This document shows positions 24,553 through 32,777 of a stretch of DNA of 64,000 nt, piece after piece. The notes under the pieces are model-generated. The model was not told the origin of the DNA, did not search any database, and saw nothing but the letters and a program-made list of their open reading frames with translations. The stretch's first letter is position 1; each line of letters starts with the position of its first letter. A program made the position numbers and the translations under genes. This DNA is from an uncultured Clostridia bacterium. GTDB lineage: Bacteria; Bacillota; Clostridia; Oscillospirales; Ruminococcaceae. The stretch is from contig CAMVNQ010000014.1 in the NCBI GenBank assembly GCA_947168885.1, positions 1-64,000 on the forward strand, read 5' to 3'.

Positions 24553-24587
24553 AAAACACCGCCCCGGCATTCCTGTCAGGGCGGCAA
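24553..24587 (-). terminator. Terminator of the five-gene minus-strand operon
   Basis: On the minus strand GCCGCCCTG pairs with C-GGGGCGG around a 9-base loop, then TTTTAATT. It lies just after the ArsC-like gene. Confidence 0.75.
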
Positions 24588-24609
24588 ACCGCTATTCACA
24601 ATCCTGCAG

Positions 24610-24963
24610 TCACAGCAGCTTTTCCTTCCACTCGTCTTCTCTTAACCCGGTCAGCACGAAATCATCACCGACAACAAGCGGGCGCTTCACAAGCATACCG
24701 TCGGACGCGAGAAGTCTGAACTGATCGTCCTCGTTCATATCCGGCAGCTTCTTTGAAAGCTCCAGCTCGCGATATTGAGTGCCGCTCGTATTGAAGAACC
24801 GTTTCAGCGGAAGTCCGCTTATCCTGTGGTATTTTCTGAGCATCTTCTCGTCCGGGTGATCGGTCTTAATGTCGAACAGCTTATATTCTACATTGTTATC
24901 GTCAAGCCATTTCAGCGCCTTTTTGCAGGTCGTGCATCTGTTGTAGCAATAGACTTTCAGCAT
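24610..24963 (-). CDS. ArsC/Spx-family thioredoxin-fold protein
   Basis: 117 residues from the start at 24963 (GGAGG 7 bases upstream). CYNRCTTCKKALKWL gives the C-x2-C near the N-terminus, and LVVGDDFVLTGLREDEW is typical of the ArsC/YffB/MgsR group. It is either a glutaredoxin-like reductase or a redox regulator; the sequence does not decide. It is the last gene of an operon that runs from 27436. Confidence 0.88.
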   Translation of the reverse strand: MLKVYCYNRCTTCKKALKWLDDNNVEYKLFDIKTDHPDEKMLRKYHRISGLPLKRFFNTSGTQYRELELSKKLPDMNEDDQFRLLASDGMLVKRPLVVGDDFVLTGLREDEWKEKLL

Positions 24964-24990
24964 GGTCTTACCTCCGTTTTCTGTACGCAA

Positions 24991-25554
24991 TCATGTTTCT
25001 ACACTGATTTTGACCATCGTTTCATCAAGTATCTTCTCTCTGAGTTCAGTCAGCCATTCCGAAAATGATACTGCATCAAAACCATACACCTTGTTGAGTT
25101 CATATTCGTTTTCCGACCATGTATCTATCGGTGACTCATTGTGTTGTATCAGAGCTTCGAGCTTGTCGAGAGCCTTATATATTTTGGCTTCGGCAGTTTT
25201 CTGTTCATTCATTTCCTTGTACAGCGCAGCAAGATAATCAGACACTTCTTTCGGCAGCGAATCTACCCATTTTTCAAGCAGCATATCCTCTGTTTCTCTG
25301 TCATTATCTGTCTTTTCAAAAGAGGGAATGTCTCCCGTGAAACACTCACCCATATCATGTATGAGACACATTGCAACGACCTTGTCGATATCAACAGACC
25401 GAAACTCATTCCTTAGCAGAAGCGCCATAAGAGCGACTCTCCAGCTATGTTCTGCCACACTTTCCGTCCTTCGTTCTGATGTAGTACAATGCCTTGGCGT
25501 GTCTTTCAGTTTTTCTGCTGTATGCAGTATTTTCAGAAATTCTGTGGTATCCAT
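24991..25554 (-). CDS. HD-domain phosphohydrolase (YfbR/HDDC2-like)
   Basis: 187 residues. Metal-binding residues appear as ESVAEHSWRVALM (first His), CLIHDMGECFTGDIP (HD pair) and a later ALDKLEALIQH (Asp). This matches the YfbR-type 5'-deoxynucleotidase family. Its ATG overlaps the stop of the 68-residue gene upstream (TAATG), so they are translationally coupled. Confidence 0.88.
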   Translation of the reverse strand: MDTTEFLKILHTAEKLKDTPRHCTTSERRTESVAEHSWRVALMALLLRNEFRSVDIDKVVAMCLIHDMGECFTGDIPSFEKTDNDRETEDMLLEKWVDSLPKEVSDYLAALYKEMNEQKTAEAKIYKALDKLEALIQHNESPIDTWSENEYELNKVYGFDAVSFSEWLTELREKILDETMVKISVET

Positions 25555-25760
25555 TATTTGCAGTATCTCTCCAATTCATCGCTTGTCACTGTTGTACCGA
25601 CGTCCCATCTGAGCCGATACGCGAGCATATCCGGCAGCTGCACTTTTCTTTCGTTTCCGCTTTCATCGGACAGTATCAGCGTTACCATAGGTTCTTCGCC
25701 GGGCATAAAGCCCTCGCAGCCGTTGTCCGGTTCTATAAGATCAGTAATTCTGTAGTTCAT
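25554..25760 (-). CDS. Small uncharacterised protein
   Basis: 68 residues, acidic, with mixed alpha/beta character (TLILSDESGNERKVQLPD, then SDELERYC). No domain recognised. It is locked between the aldo/keto reductase gene (1-base gap) and the HD gene (overlap), which supports it being real and expressed. Confidence 0.75.
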   Translation of the reverse strand: MNYRITDLIEPDNGCEGFMPGEEPMVTLILSDESGNERKVQLPDMLAYRLRWDVGTTVTSDELERYCK

Positions 25761-25761
25761 C

Positions 25762-26685
25762 TTACTGCGGCTCCCACATTCCCTGCTGGCGAATGCCGGT
25801 CGCTGCCGCTTCCTTTTCCAGCATTGCTATTTCGTCCGTTGTCAATTCGACTTTCATTGCCTCTGCAAGCTTCTCTGCGTGCGAAGGCTTTGTTATTCCC
25901 ACGATCGGGATCGCGCCTTTTCCGATTACCCAGAGTATCGGTATCTGCGACGGGTCAACATTGTATTTTCCCGCAAGCTCTTTTATTTTTTCAAGCAATC
26001 CTTCGATCTTCCTGAACTTACTTTTTGGGAACGCGAAATTCCGCATCGAGAACGTCGGGAAATGGTGTGCGGCACTGTAATGACCGGACAATGCACCCTG
26101 TTCAAGGACCATGTAAGCATAGTAGCTTATACCGTGTCCGCTGCAATAATCAATTATCGGCTGCTGATCGTTTCTGAGCAGGCTGAAATGGTTCTGCACC
26201 GCGGAGAGTTTCAGACCTTCCTTTGCAAGCAGTTCCTCGGCAGCTTTTATGTGAGAAAGCGAGACATTCGACACGCCGATACCACCGATTTTTCCGTCTT
26301 TTATCAGCGGTATTGCTTCGTTCAGATTTTCGGCAAGATTATTCGGAACGTGTATCCAGTAAAGGTCTGCTCTGTCGCGTCCGAGCCGCGTCATGCTGTC
26401 CTCGAACGATTTTTTCAGCGAACCGGATCTGTACTTTTTATCCGGCATAAACTTAGTCGATATAAATATATCATCACGCTTTGCGATAAGCGTTCCGAGC
26501 AGCGTTTCGCAGGTTCCCATGCCATAAACCGCCGCCGTATCCCAGTTTGTGAAACCGTTACCGACAGCCTTTTCAAACGATTGTTTCAGAATCCCGGGAT
26601 CCTGTTTATTTCCGAAAACCATTGACGAGCCGTTAGAGCCTGTTCCCCACGCCCAGGTGCCTATCATGATCTTATTATCTGACAT
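25762..26685 (-). CDS. Aldo/keto reductase
   Basis: 307 residues, close to the family length. Family features are NWDTAAVYGMG (catalytic Asp and Tyr), ISTKFMP (Lys), DLYWIHVPN (His), GGIGVSN, and AVQNHFSLL. It uses NADPH to reduce carbonyls; the substrate is unknown. It lies 19 bases after the histidine phosphatase gene in the same operon. AGGATTAA supplies a modest ribosome site. Confidence 0.92.
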   Translation of the reverse strand: MSDNKIMIGTWAWGTGSNGSSMVFGNKQDPGILKQSFEKAVGNGFTNWDTAAVYGMGTCETLLGTLIAKRDDIFISTKFMPDKKYRSGSLKKSFEDSMTRLGRDRADLYWIHVPNNLAENLNEAIPLIKDGKIGGIGVSNVSLSHIKAAEELLAKEGLKLSAVQNHFSLLRNDQQPIIDYCSGHGISYYAYMVLEQGALSGHYSAAHHFPTFSMRNFAFPKSKFRKIEGLLEKIKELAGKYNVDPSQIPILWVIGKGAIPIVGITKPSHAEKLAEAMKVELTTDEIAMLEKEAAATGIRQQGMWEPQ

Positions 26686-26704
26686 AATTTAATCCTCCAC
26701 TTCC

Positions 26705-27436
26705 TCAGTCGTGCCGTTCATCGTAATTTGAGTACATCTCGCAGAACCTTCCGGAGAATGCGGGAGACTCACCGCCCGCATACAGATGCGATATGTCTCC
26801 GAATCCGCTCATGCGGAATGACGCTATTCCCTCGCGGCGTTCTTCCGTGCAAAGTGTAGTTACCGATGTCGGCAGAGCTATCGTTCCGTGCCACAGAGCC
26901 ATTGGTGAAATGCCGAGAAGATGCCCGACAAGAACGCAGGAAACTCCGAAATGACAGAAGAAAACGAGTGTGTCCGTGTTCGGCTTTTCCGCAAGATAAT
27001 AGTTCCCGTGACGGGTATATCCATGCTCTGCGAGCACAGCGTCGAGCGAACCGGTGACATTGTTCACCGTGTCAGCCATATTCTCCGCCTTCATCATCGG
27101 GACATTAACCCATTCGTCCTTGTCGTAGAACTCGCGGACATTCGTCCACATCGCCGGGAGCTGATCCCACGCAAGGCGCATTTTCGCTGTTTCTGCGTCT
27201 TTTACGAGAACCGTGTCGAATTCCCGAAGCCAGTCGCAGGTGACTGCGCTGCGCCCGGCGCGTTCAAGTGTGTAAGAGGCGGTCTTTTGTGCCCGTCCGA
27301 GCGGTGAGCAGTAATACTGCTTCACATCAAGCGGAGCTATCCTGTCCGCAAGAAGCTTTGCTTCACGCTCGCCCTTTGCGGTAAGAGTGTCGTTTTCATA
27401 ATCCGGGTCACCGTGTCTTATAATCAGTAATTTCAT
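26705..27436 (-). CDS. Histidine-phosphatase (phosphoglycerate mutase-like) family protein
   Basis: 243 residues. LLIIRHGDPDYEND is the RHG motif with the phospho-accepting His, YCSPLGRAQKTA the second Arg, and FFCHFGVS the second His. It is the first gene of a five-gene operon. The stretch 27437-27722 upstream is AT-rich and I see no gene in it. Confidence 0.9.
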   Translation of the reverse strand: MKLLIIRHGDPDYENDTLTAKGEREAKLLADRIAPLDVKQYYCSPLGRAQKTASYTLERAGRSAVTCDWLREFDTVLVKDAETAKMRLAWDQLPAMWTNVREFYDKDEWVNVPMMKAENMADTVNNVTGSLDAVLAEHGYTRHGNYYLAEKPNTDTLVFFCHFGVSCVLVGHLLGISPMALWHGTIALPTSVTTLCTEERREGIASFRMSGFGDISHLYAGGESPAFSGRFCEMYSNYDERHD

Positions 27437-27722
27437 TTATTCACCTTCCGCGCTGTATATAATTCGTGATGAATACTTAATCAATGTCTCATTTATACAG
27501 GCCATTCTTTGCATTCCTAAATCTGCGTTTTCTTTGTATAAATAACATTATAACATAATTATTTGATATTTTCAAGCATAATGTAATTATTACGTCCTGA
27601 ATATTGAAATCAGTGTTGATCTGTGGTTTAATAAGTCATAACGGCAGCCGCGAAACCGGCAGTACCCGAAAGCGTATGTGCTTCAGCAGACATCTCTCTG
27701 ATGCAGTTCAGAGCATTTCTTA

Positions 27723-29789
27723 TCACATTTTGCTTTTGATTATATTTTTCCCGCAGAAATATGTTATCAGGAAATATCCGCCGTAAATTGCAGCTACAAT
27801 TGCAGCTGTAAGCAGCATTCCGGGAAGCATTTCGTCTGTTGTCACGAACACTCCGAGGACGTTCAGCGCGAACTTCATTCCGAAGATCGTATGGATACCC
27901 GCAAGCAGCAGCGGCAGCAGAAAGAAAATGCCTGTCTGACGGAACAGCGAACGGTCTATGTCTTTTTCGTCCGCGCCGATCTTGCGGAGAATATCATATC
28001 GCGGTATGCTGTCGATGTTCTCGGAAAGCGCCTTTATGCTGAGTATAGCACCGCATGAGATAAGGAAAACTATGCCGATGTACAATCCTATGAAGGTCGC
28101 AAACGCTCCCAGTCCGACCGCGGAATCTGTGAGATCAAGCCGCGTATTCATAATATAAACGGCAGATCTACCGTCCGGATCCGCATGTTCGCTCAGTACC
28201 GTATCTATTCTGTCACGTGCATTTAAGAACAGAGAATCTATACTGCGCTTATCGGCTTTTGACTGTGCCTTGTAATTGCCCGCAAGCAGCGTAGCTTTGC
28301 GTGCAAGGTCGTTCTCTCCGAATGTCAGACTGTCGGGGATTATAATGATACCGGTATTAATATCGGTGTTGGATATCATATCAAATCCTAACCTGCATTC
28401 CGAATATGCGGGCTTAAGGGTGCGACCTGCTATTGTAAGTTCATGACCGTGAGAAAGCGGGATATTACGCGCTCTTATTGTCTCTGCGAAATTACCTGCT
28501 ACCGCGTACTCATCGTCACCGACAGTTAGCTGCTCCAGACCGTAAAGCCCGGCAAGACGGTTGTATTCCGAAACATACATCATTTCTTCGGCAACACCGC
28601 CGATAAACAGATGCTCCATTTCCTTCCCTGCTTCTTCCATATAATCACCGAAGAAAGCATCTCCGTTGATATCGCCGGAAGTGTACTCGTGTACAACAAC
28701 ATACTCCGAGAGATACTCGTCCGGATCAATTCCAGCGGATCTCATCACAGAAACAACATCCTGCGGTGTATTTTCGCTTACGTCCGATATTAATATGTTC
28801 ATATCGGCGGGAGCATTCCTGTTTATGCTGTTTTCAAGAGACGATTTAAGCGAGAACGCCGAAGCAAACGTGCAGATCGTCACAAACAGCATAAGGCAGA
28901 TGATCCCGGCAGATATCACCATTGTGTTTATACGGCTTCCTATCTGACGATAGGTGAAGCAGTTGAGTCCGCGGTAATAAGAGCGCTTTGACGACATTAC
29001 AAGACGCGTAAGCATACCCGATACCGACCAGAATATCATAAATGTCGCAGCCCCGCCCATTGCGATATACACAAGCATTATCCATTCATCTTCTATACTG
29101 CCGAAATCGAACGCGACTTTGTAATAGGCATATCCAAGCATTACCGCCGCAGCAAGAAAAACGATCACGCAGACAACGGGCTTTTTCATTTTCTGGACTT
29201 CGGCTTTCTTGTCCGAACTCATAAGGTCTATCAGCTTGAAGCGACCCACAGCGCCCGCGTTGAATATCATCGTGACTACATAGATCAGTCCGAAATATAT
29301 CAGCGTTTTAACTGCTGCCGGGGCGGAAAATACAAACTGATAGCTCGTCATATCCGCATCAAACATTTTTACGACCAGAGCGCTCATAAGCTGAGAAAGG
29401 CCGATGCCGGCAAGAAGTCCGGACACAAGGGAAAGAATGCCTATCATAAGCGTCTCGGTCAAAAGAATGGCAGAGACCTTGCCCTTGCTCATACCAAGCG
29501 TCATATACAGCGCAAACTCCTTTTTTCTGCGGCGCATCAGAAATCTGCTCGCATAAACGATAAGTCCGCCGAGAACGCAGGAAACGAATACACTTACACC
29601 CGAAAGCACGTTCATCATCAAAACGACGATCTGTCTTGTGCTTGCGGATATATGGAGGAATGCGGCCTGTGACTCTATCGCGTTGAACACATAGAATACC
29701 GCAACTCCGATAAGTAATGTAAAAAAGTATATCGTATAGTCACGCAGACTTCTGCGGACATTTCCGAGAGGGAGTTTAAAGAGCATCAC
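27723..29789 (-). CDS. BceB-type ABC transporter permease
   Basis: 688 residues with an FtsX-like layout: about ten membrane segments, with a large external domain between the middle segments (about 310-560), characteristic of peptide-antibiotic detoxification permeases such as BceB. RRRKKEFALYMTLGMSKGKV is the typical FtsX coupling region. It overlaps the ATPase gene upstream by 14 bases and shares the locus with a two-component system. It probably removes or detects cell-wall-active peptides. Confidence 0.9.
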   Translation of the reverse strand: MMLFKLPLGNVRRSLRDYTIYFFTLLIGVAVFYVFNAIESQAAFLHISASTRQIVVLMMNVLSGVSVFVSCVLGGLIVYASRFLMRRRKKEFALYMTLGMSKGKVSAILLTETLMIGILSLVSGLLAGIGLSQLMSALVVKMFDADMTSYQFVFSAPAAVKTLIYFGLIYVVTMIFNAGAVGRFKLIDLMSSDKKAEVQKMKKPVVCVIVFLAAAVMLGYAYYKVAFDFGSIEDEWIMLVYIAMGGAATFMIFWSVSGMLTRLVMSSKRSYYRGLNCFTYRQIGSRINTMVISAGIICLMLFVTICTFASAFSLKSSLENSINRNAPADMNILISDVSENTPQDVVSVMRSAGIDPDEYLSEYVVVHEYTSGDINGDAFFGDYMEEAGKEMEHLFIGGVAEEMMYVSEYNRLAGLYGLEQLTVGDDEYAVAGNFAETIRARNIPLSHGHELTIAGRTLKPAYSECRLGFDMISNTDINTGIIIIPDSLTFGENDLARKATLLAGNYKAQSKADKRSIDSLFLNARDRIDTVLSEHADPDGRSAVYIMNTRLDLTDSAVGLGAFATFIGLYIGIVFLISCGAILSIKALSENIDSIPRYDILRKIGADEKDIDRSLFRQTGIFFLLPLLLAGIHTIFGMKFALNVLGVFVTTDEMLPGMLLTAAIVAAIYGGYFLITYFCGKNIIKSKM

Positions 29790-30540
29790 TCACGTCACCT
29801 CCCAGAAGCGTTACGACATCTATTATCTTGTCGAAGAGCTGCTTTCGCGTATTATCGCCGCGGTTAAGCTCATGGAATATCTTGCCGTCCTTTATGAAGA
29901 TAACGCGGCTCGCATAGCTTGCCGTAAAGCTGTCGTGCGTTACCATCATTATCGTTGTGCCGACTTCCTTGTTCAGATAATTGAAGCGTTCAAGCAGAAG
30001 CTTGGCGGATCTTGAATCAAGAGCACCTGTGGGCTCGTCGGCAAGCACTATCTTCGGGTCTGTGACTATTGCGCGCGCAGACGCAACTCGCTGTTTCTGT
30101 CCGCCGGACATCTGATACGGATATTTTTGCAGTACATCTGTTATCCCAAGCTGTTCCGCAACTTCGTTCACATGCTTTGACGTTTCCTTCTCGTCACGCT
30201 TTTGTATTGACAGCGCAAGTGCGATATTCTCAAATGCCGTAAGTGTATCGAGAAGGTTGAAATCCTGAAAAATGAAACCGAGCTTGTCACGGCGGAACTT
30301 GTTGAGCTGACTTCCCCTGAGCGTGGTAATATCCGTTTGTTCAAGAAAGATATGCCCCGCGGTCACGGTGTCTATCGTGGAAATGCAGTTCAGAAGCGTG
30401 GTCTTTCCGCTTCCGGATGCCCCCATTATTGCTGTGAATTCACCTTGTTCCACTGTGAAAGAAATGTCATCAAGCGCTTTGGTCAGGCTTGATCTGCTGC
30501 CGTAGTATTTTTCGACGTTCTGTATTCTGAGTAGTTCCAT
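29776..30540 (-). CDS. BceA-type ABC transporter ATPase
   Basis: 254 residues. Walker [13 protein letters not shown]-loop FIFQDFNLL, signature MSGGQKQR, Walker [13 protein letters not shown], and His-switch VTHDS. Partner of the permease with which it overlaps. Confidence 0.93.
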   Translation of the reverse strand: MELLRIQNVEKYYGSRSSLTKALDDISFTVEQGEFTAIMGASGSGKTTLLNCISTIDTVTAGHIFLEQTDITTLRGSQLNKFRRDKLGFIFQDFNLLDTLTAFENIALALSIQKRDEKETSKHVNEVAEQLGITDVLQKYPYQMSGGQKQRVASARAIVTDPKIVLADEPTGALDSRSAKLLLERFNYLNKEVGTTIMMVTHDSFTASYASRVIFIKDGKIFHELNRGDNTRKQLFDKIIDVVTLLGGDVSDAL

Positions 30541-30631
30541 TTGTATTCTCCTTTGCTGTTTTCTTTATTATACAGCAAATTCTTTTGTCTGTCGCTGTTT
30601 TAATCTTACAGAACATTACAATTTTGTAACC

Positions 30632-31639
30632 TTACATCTTGTAATAATCATTTTTGGCAAAAGTTATGACAAACTCGGTATATGCAGCAGCATCCGAGTG
30701 CACTTCTATCCTGTGCCCGAGTTTTTCACAGAGATTCTTCACAACGTAAAGTCCCATACCTGTGGACTTTGCACCTTTTCTTCCGTTTTCACCCGTGAAT
30801 GATTTGTCAAATATACGCGGAAGATCGGCGGCAGGTATGCCTATACCGTTATCAAAGAAACGCAGCTTAACGAAGTCCTGAAGATCCTCGGCAGTAATGC
30901 GTATATCCGGTTCTCTCGCCTCTGAGAAGTATTTGAGACTGTTCGACAAAAGCTGTCCGAGTATGTAACCGAGCCACTTTCCGTCGGTCATCACAGTAAC
31001 ATCCGGAATATCAGTCTCAATCGTGACCCCGCGTGACGTAAGGTCGTCGCGGTATTTTATCACAGCTTCCCTTACTGTATTTTTCAGCGGTATTTCGGTT
31101 ATTATATAATCTTTCTCCGCATTCCCGCTGCGTGCGTAATAAAGCACCGTATCCGTATAGTTGTCAATGCGTCGGAGCTGTTCAAGCGCTTTTGAGGTAT
31201 CATCGCCGTTGTGAAGTATCAGCTGCAGGCTCGCCACGGGAAGTTTTACTTCGTGTACCCAAAGCTCGATGAATTCGCGGAAGGAAGCATTTTCACGCCG
31301 GTACCCGGCGATCTGTTCACACATTGATTTATCTGCTTCACGAAGTATGTCATACATGAGCCGTCCCTCATAAAAATCCGGACGTTCCGCGGTTTCGGCT
31401 ATAAGATATTTCTTGTCGAGTTCACGGATATTGTTCTGCATAGCATCATAAAACTTACGCTTACGAAGGAATTCCCACAACTCTGCACTTCCTACCGCAA
31501 GCATAAGAACTATCACAGCAATTATACACATAAATATCGGAGTGTTAATCGCGAGCGCAAATATCAGCATTATTACGCCTGCCGCAGCATATATCGCGTA
31601 CACGGGAAGGCGGTCTTTCAGAAAATCGGATAATCTCAT
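30632..31639 (-). CDS. BceS-type sensor histidine kinase
   Basis: 335 residues. Two membrane segments within the first 55 residues with a very short outside loop, the intramembrane-sensing layout. The phospho-acceptor is H129 (WVHEVKLPVASL); the ATPase part has LLSNSLKYF, FFDNGIGIP and STGMGLYVV. Such kinases sense their target through the BceAB transporter encoded next. It overlaps the regulator gene by 4 bases. Confidence 0.92.
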   Translation of the reverse strand: MRLSDFLKDRLPVYAIYAAAGVIMLIFALAINTPIFMCIIAVIVLMLAVGSAELWEFLRKRKFYDAMQNNIRELDKKYLIAETAERPDFYEGRLMYDILREADKSMCEQIAGYRRENASFREFIELWVHEVKLPVASLQLILHNGDDTSKALEQLRRIDNYTDTVLYYARSGNAEKDYIITEIPLKNTVREAVIKYRDDLTSRGVTIETDIPDVTVMTDGKWLGYILGQLLSNSLKYFSEAREPDIRITAEDLQDFVKLRFFDNGIGIPAADLPRIFDKSFTGENGRKGAKSTGMGLYVVKNLCEKLGHRIEVHSDAAAYTEFVITFAKNDYYKM

Positions 31640-32298
31640 TTCAGCACATACCCCTGTTTCTTTCGCGTCTCGATCGCATTGTCAAAACCGAGCTCTGCAA
31701 GCTTTACACGCAGACGGCTTATGTTCACGGAAAGCGCATTGTCGTTCACGAACTCGTCGTTGTCCCACAGAGCGGTCATAAGCATATCCCGGGTTACGAT
31801 CTCGCCCTGCCTGTCAAGCATCAGCCGGAAAATAATCATTTCGTTTTTCGTGAGTATCATCTCATGTCCGCCGTGCTTTATGCTTCCTTTGGCAGTATTC
31901 ACCTCTGCGCCATGATAGGTCTGGGCCGAAACAGTCTTCCCGCTGCGTTTTAGTATCGCCGATATGCGAAGCAGCAGAATTGTGGGGTCATAAGGCTTTG
32001 TTATGTAATCATCCGCGCCGTAGCTTAGTGAGATGACCTCATCAAGTCCGGAACTGCGGCTCGTAAGCATTATCACAGGTGTGCTGCTTTGCCTGCGATA
32101 TTCCTGAAGGAGCTGTTCACCGTTGATGTCCGGGAGATTTATGTCGAGCAGCACAAGGTCTGCATCAGCGCTTAACATCTCATCAAGTGCGTTTCCGAAA
32201 TCATTAATACCGATTGCGGAATATCCTGAATTATCAAGCAGTTTCGCGAGTTCCGAACAGAGAACCACATCGTCCTCAACTATCATTATCTTGTTCAT
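31636..32298 (-). CDS. BceR-type OmpR-family response regulator
   Basis: 220 residues from the start at 32298, chosen because MNKIMIVEDD is the normal receiver start and AAGGGTGAT lies upstream; the longer frame to 32475 runs through the terminator. Acceptor Asp52 (VLLDINLPD), K in YITKPYDP, and a C-terminal winged helix (RDMLMTALWDND, ETRKKQGYVLK). It likely activates the BceAB genes when the kinase detects peptide stress. Confidence 0.92.
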   Translation of the reverse strand: MNKIMIVEDDVVLCSELAKLLDNSGYSAIGINDFGNALDEMLSADADLVLLDINLPDINGEQLLQEYRRQSSTPVIMLTSRSSGLDEVISLSYGADDYITKPYDPTILLLRISAILKRSGKTVSAQTYHGAEVNTAKGSIKHGGHEMILTKNEMIIFRLMLDRQGEIVTRDMLMTALWDNDEFVNDNALSVNISRLRVKLAELGFDNAIETRKKQGYVLK

Positions 32299-32428
32299 TA
32301 TATCACCCTTTTGAAGAATATTCCTTATTATATCACAGATCGGTAAATATTTCAATACATTATGAAAGCATCCGTTCCGATCATTCCGCACGGATTTCCC
32401 GCTGTGTTCAGACGTAACAAATAATATT

Positions 32429-32470
32429 AAAAAGCCGTACATCGTTTGTGACAACGATGTACAGCCTTTT
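32429..32470. terminator. Bidirectional terminator-like hairpin upstream of bceR-like gene
   Basis: AAAAGCCGTACATCGTT faces AACGATGTACAGCCTTTT with a short loop, a near-perfect stem flanked by A and T runs, so it could work in both directions. Confidence 0.75.
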
Positions 32471-32526
32471 CGCAAATCAGGTTAAACGGCAGATCATTCA
32501 TGCTTTCTCGGACATATCGGCGTATG

Positions 32527-32568
32527 TCATTTTATCTTACTCTGAAGCTTATCGAGAAGTTCACCGAA
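32527..32568 (-). pseudogene. Remnant of a cotJC 3' end
   Basis: 42 bases match the last 42 bases of the intact cotJC gene (63130-63171) with five differences by my count, and still encode FGELLDKLQSKIK and a stop. Nothing upstream matches further. The rest of 32569-32744 has an open plus-strand frame (ending 32742) without a ribosome site; I do not call it a gene. Confidence 0.6.
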
Positions 32569-32744
32569 TTTAGCAATTTAAACGTATCGGCTCAAACCCT
32601 TATGCAGAGCGGGATTAAAGCGGTTTGCAAAACCCGGGATTTTGTGCTGAAAAGCGTGTTTTTTGAAGAAACAGATCGGTCCGCAGTAGATCGGCTAAGA
32701 AAAAATGCAAGCAGAAAAGGTGACAGGTTAAAATCCGCATAACC

Positions 32745-32772
32745 AAAAGCGCAGAGCCGAAGCCCTGCGCCT
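32745..32772 (-). terminator. Terminator of the first surface-protein gene
   Basis: On the minus strand GGCGCAGGG-cttcg-GCTCTGCGC is followed by TTTTGG. The same 23-base hairpin occurs unchanged at 39417-39439. Confidence 0.8.
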
Positions 32773-32777
32773 TTCTG

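Noticed and set aside
32500-32742. Open plus-strand frame of 80 codons
   Set aside because: No ribosome site, and its first part runs antisense through the cotJC remnant; no recognisable protein features.
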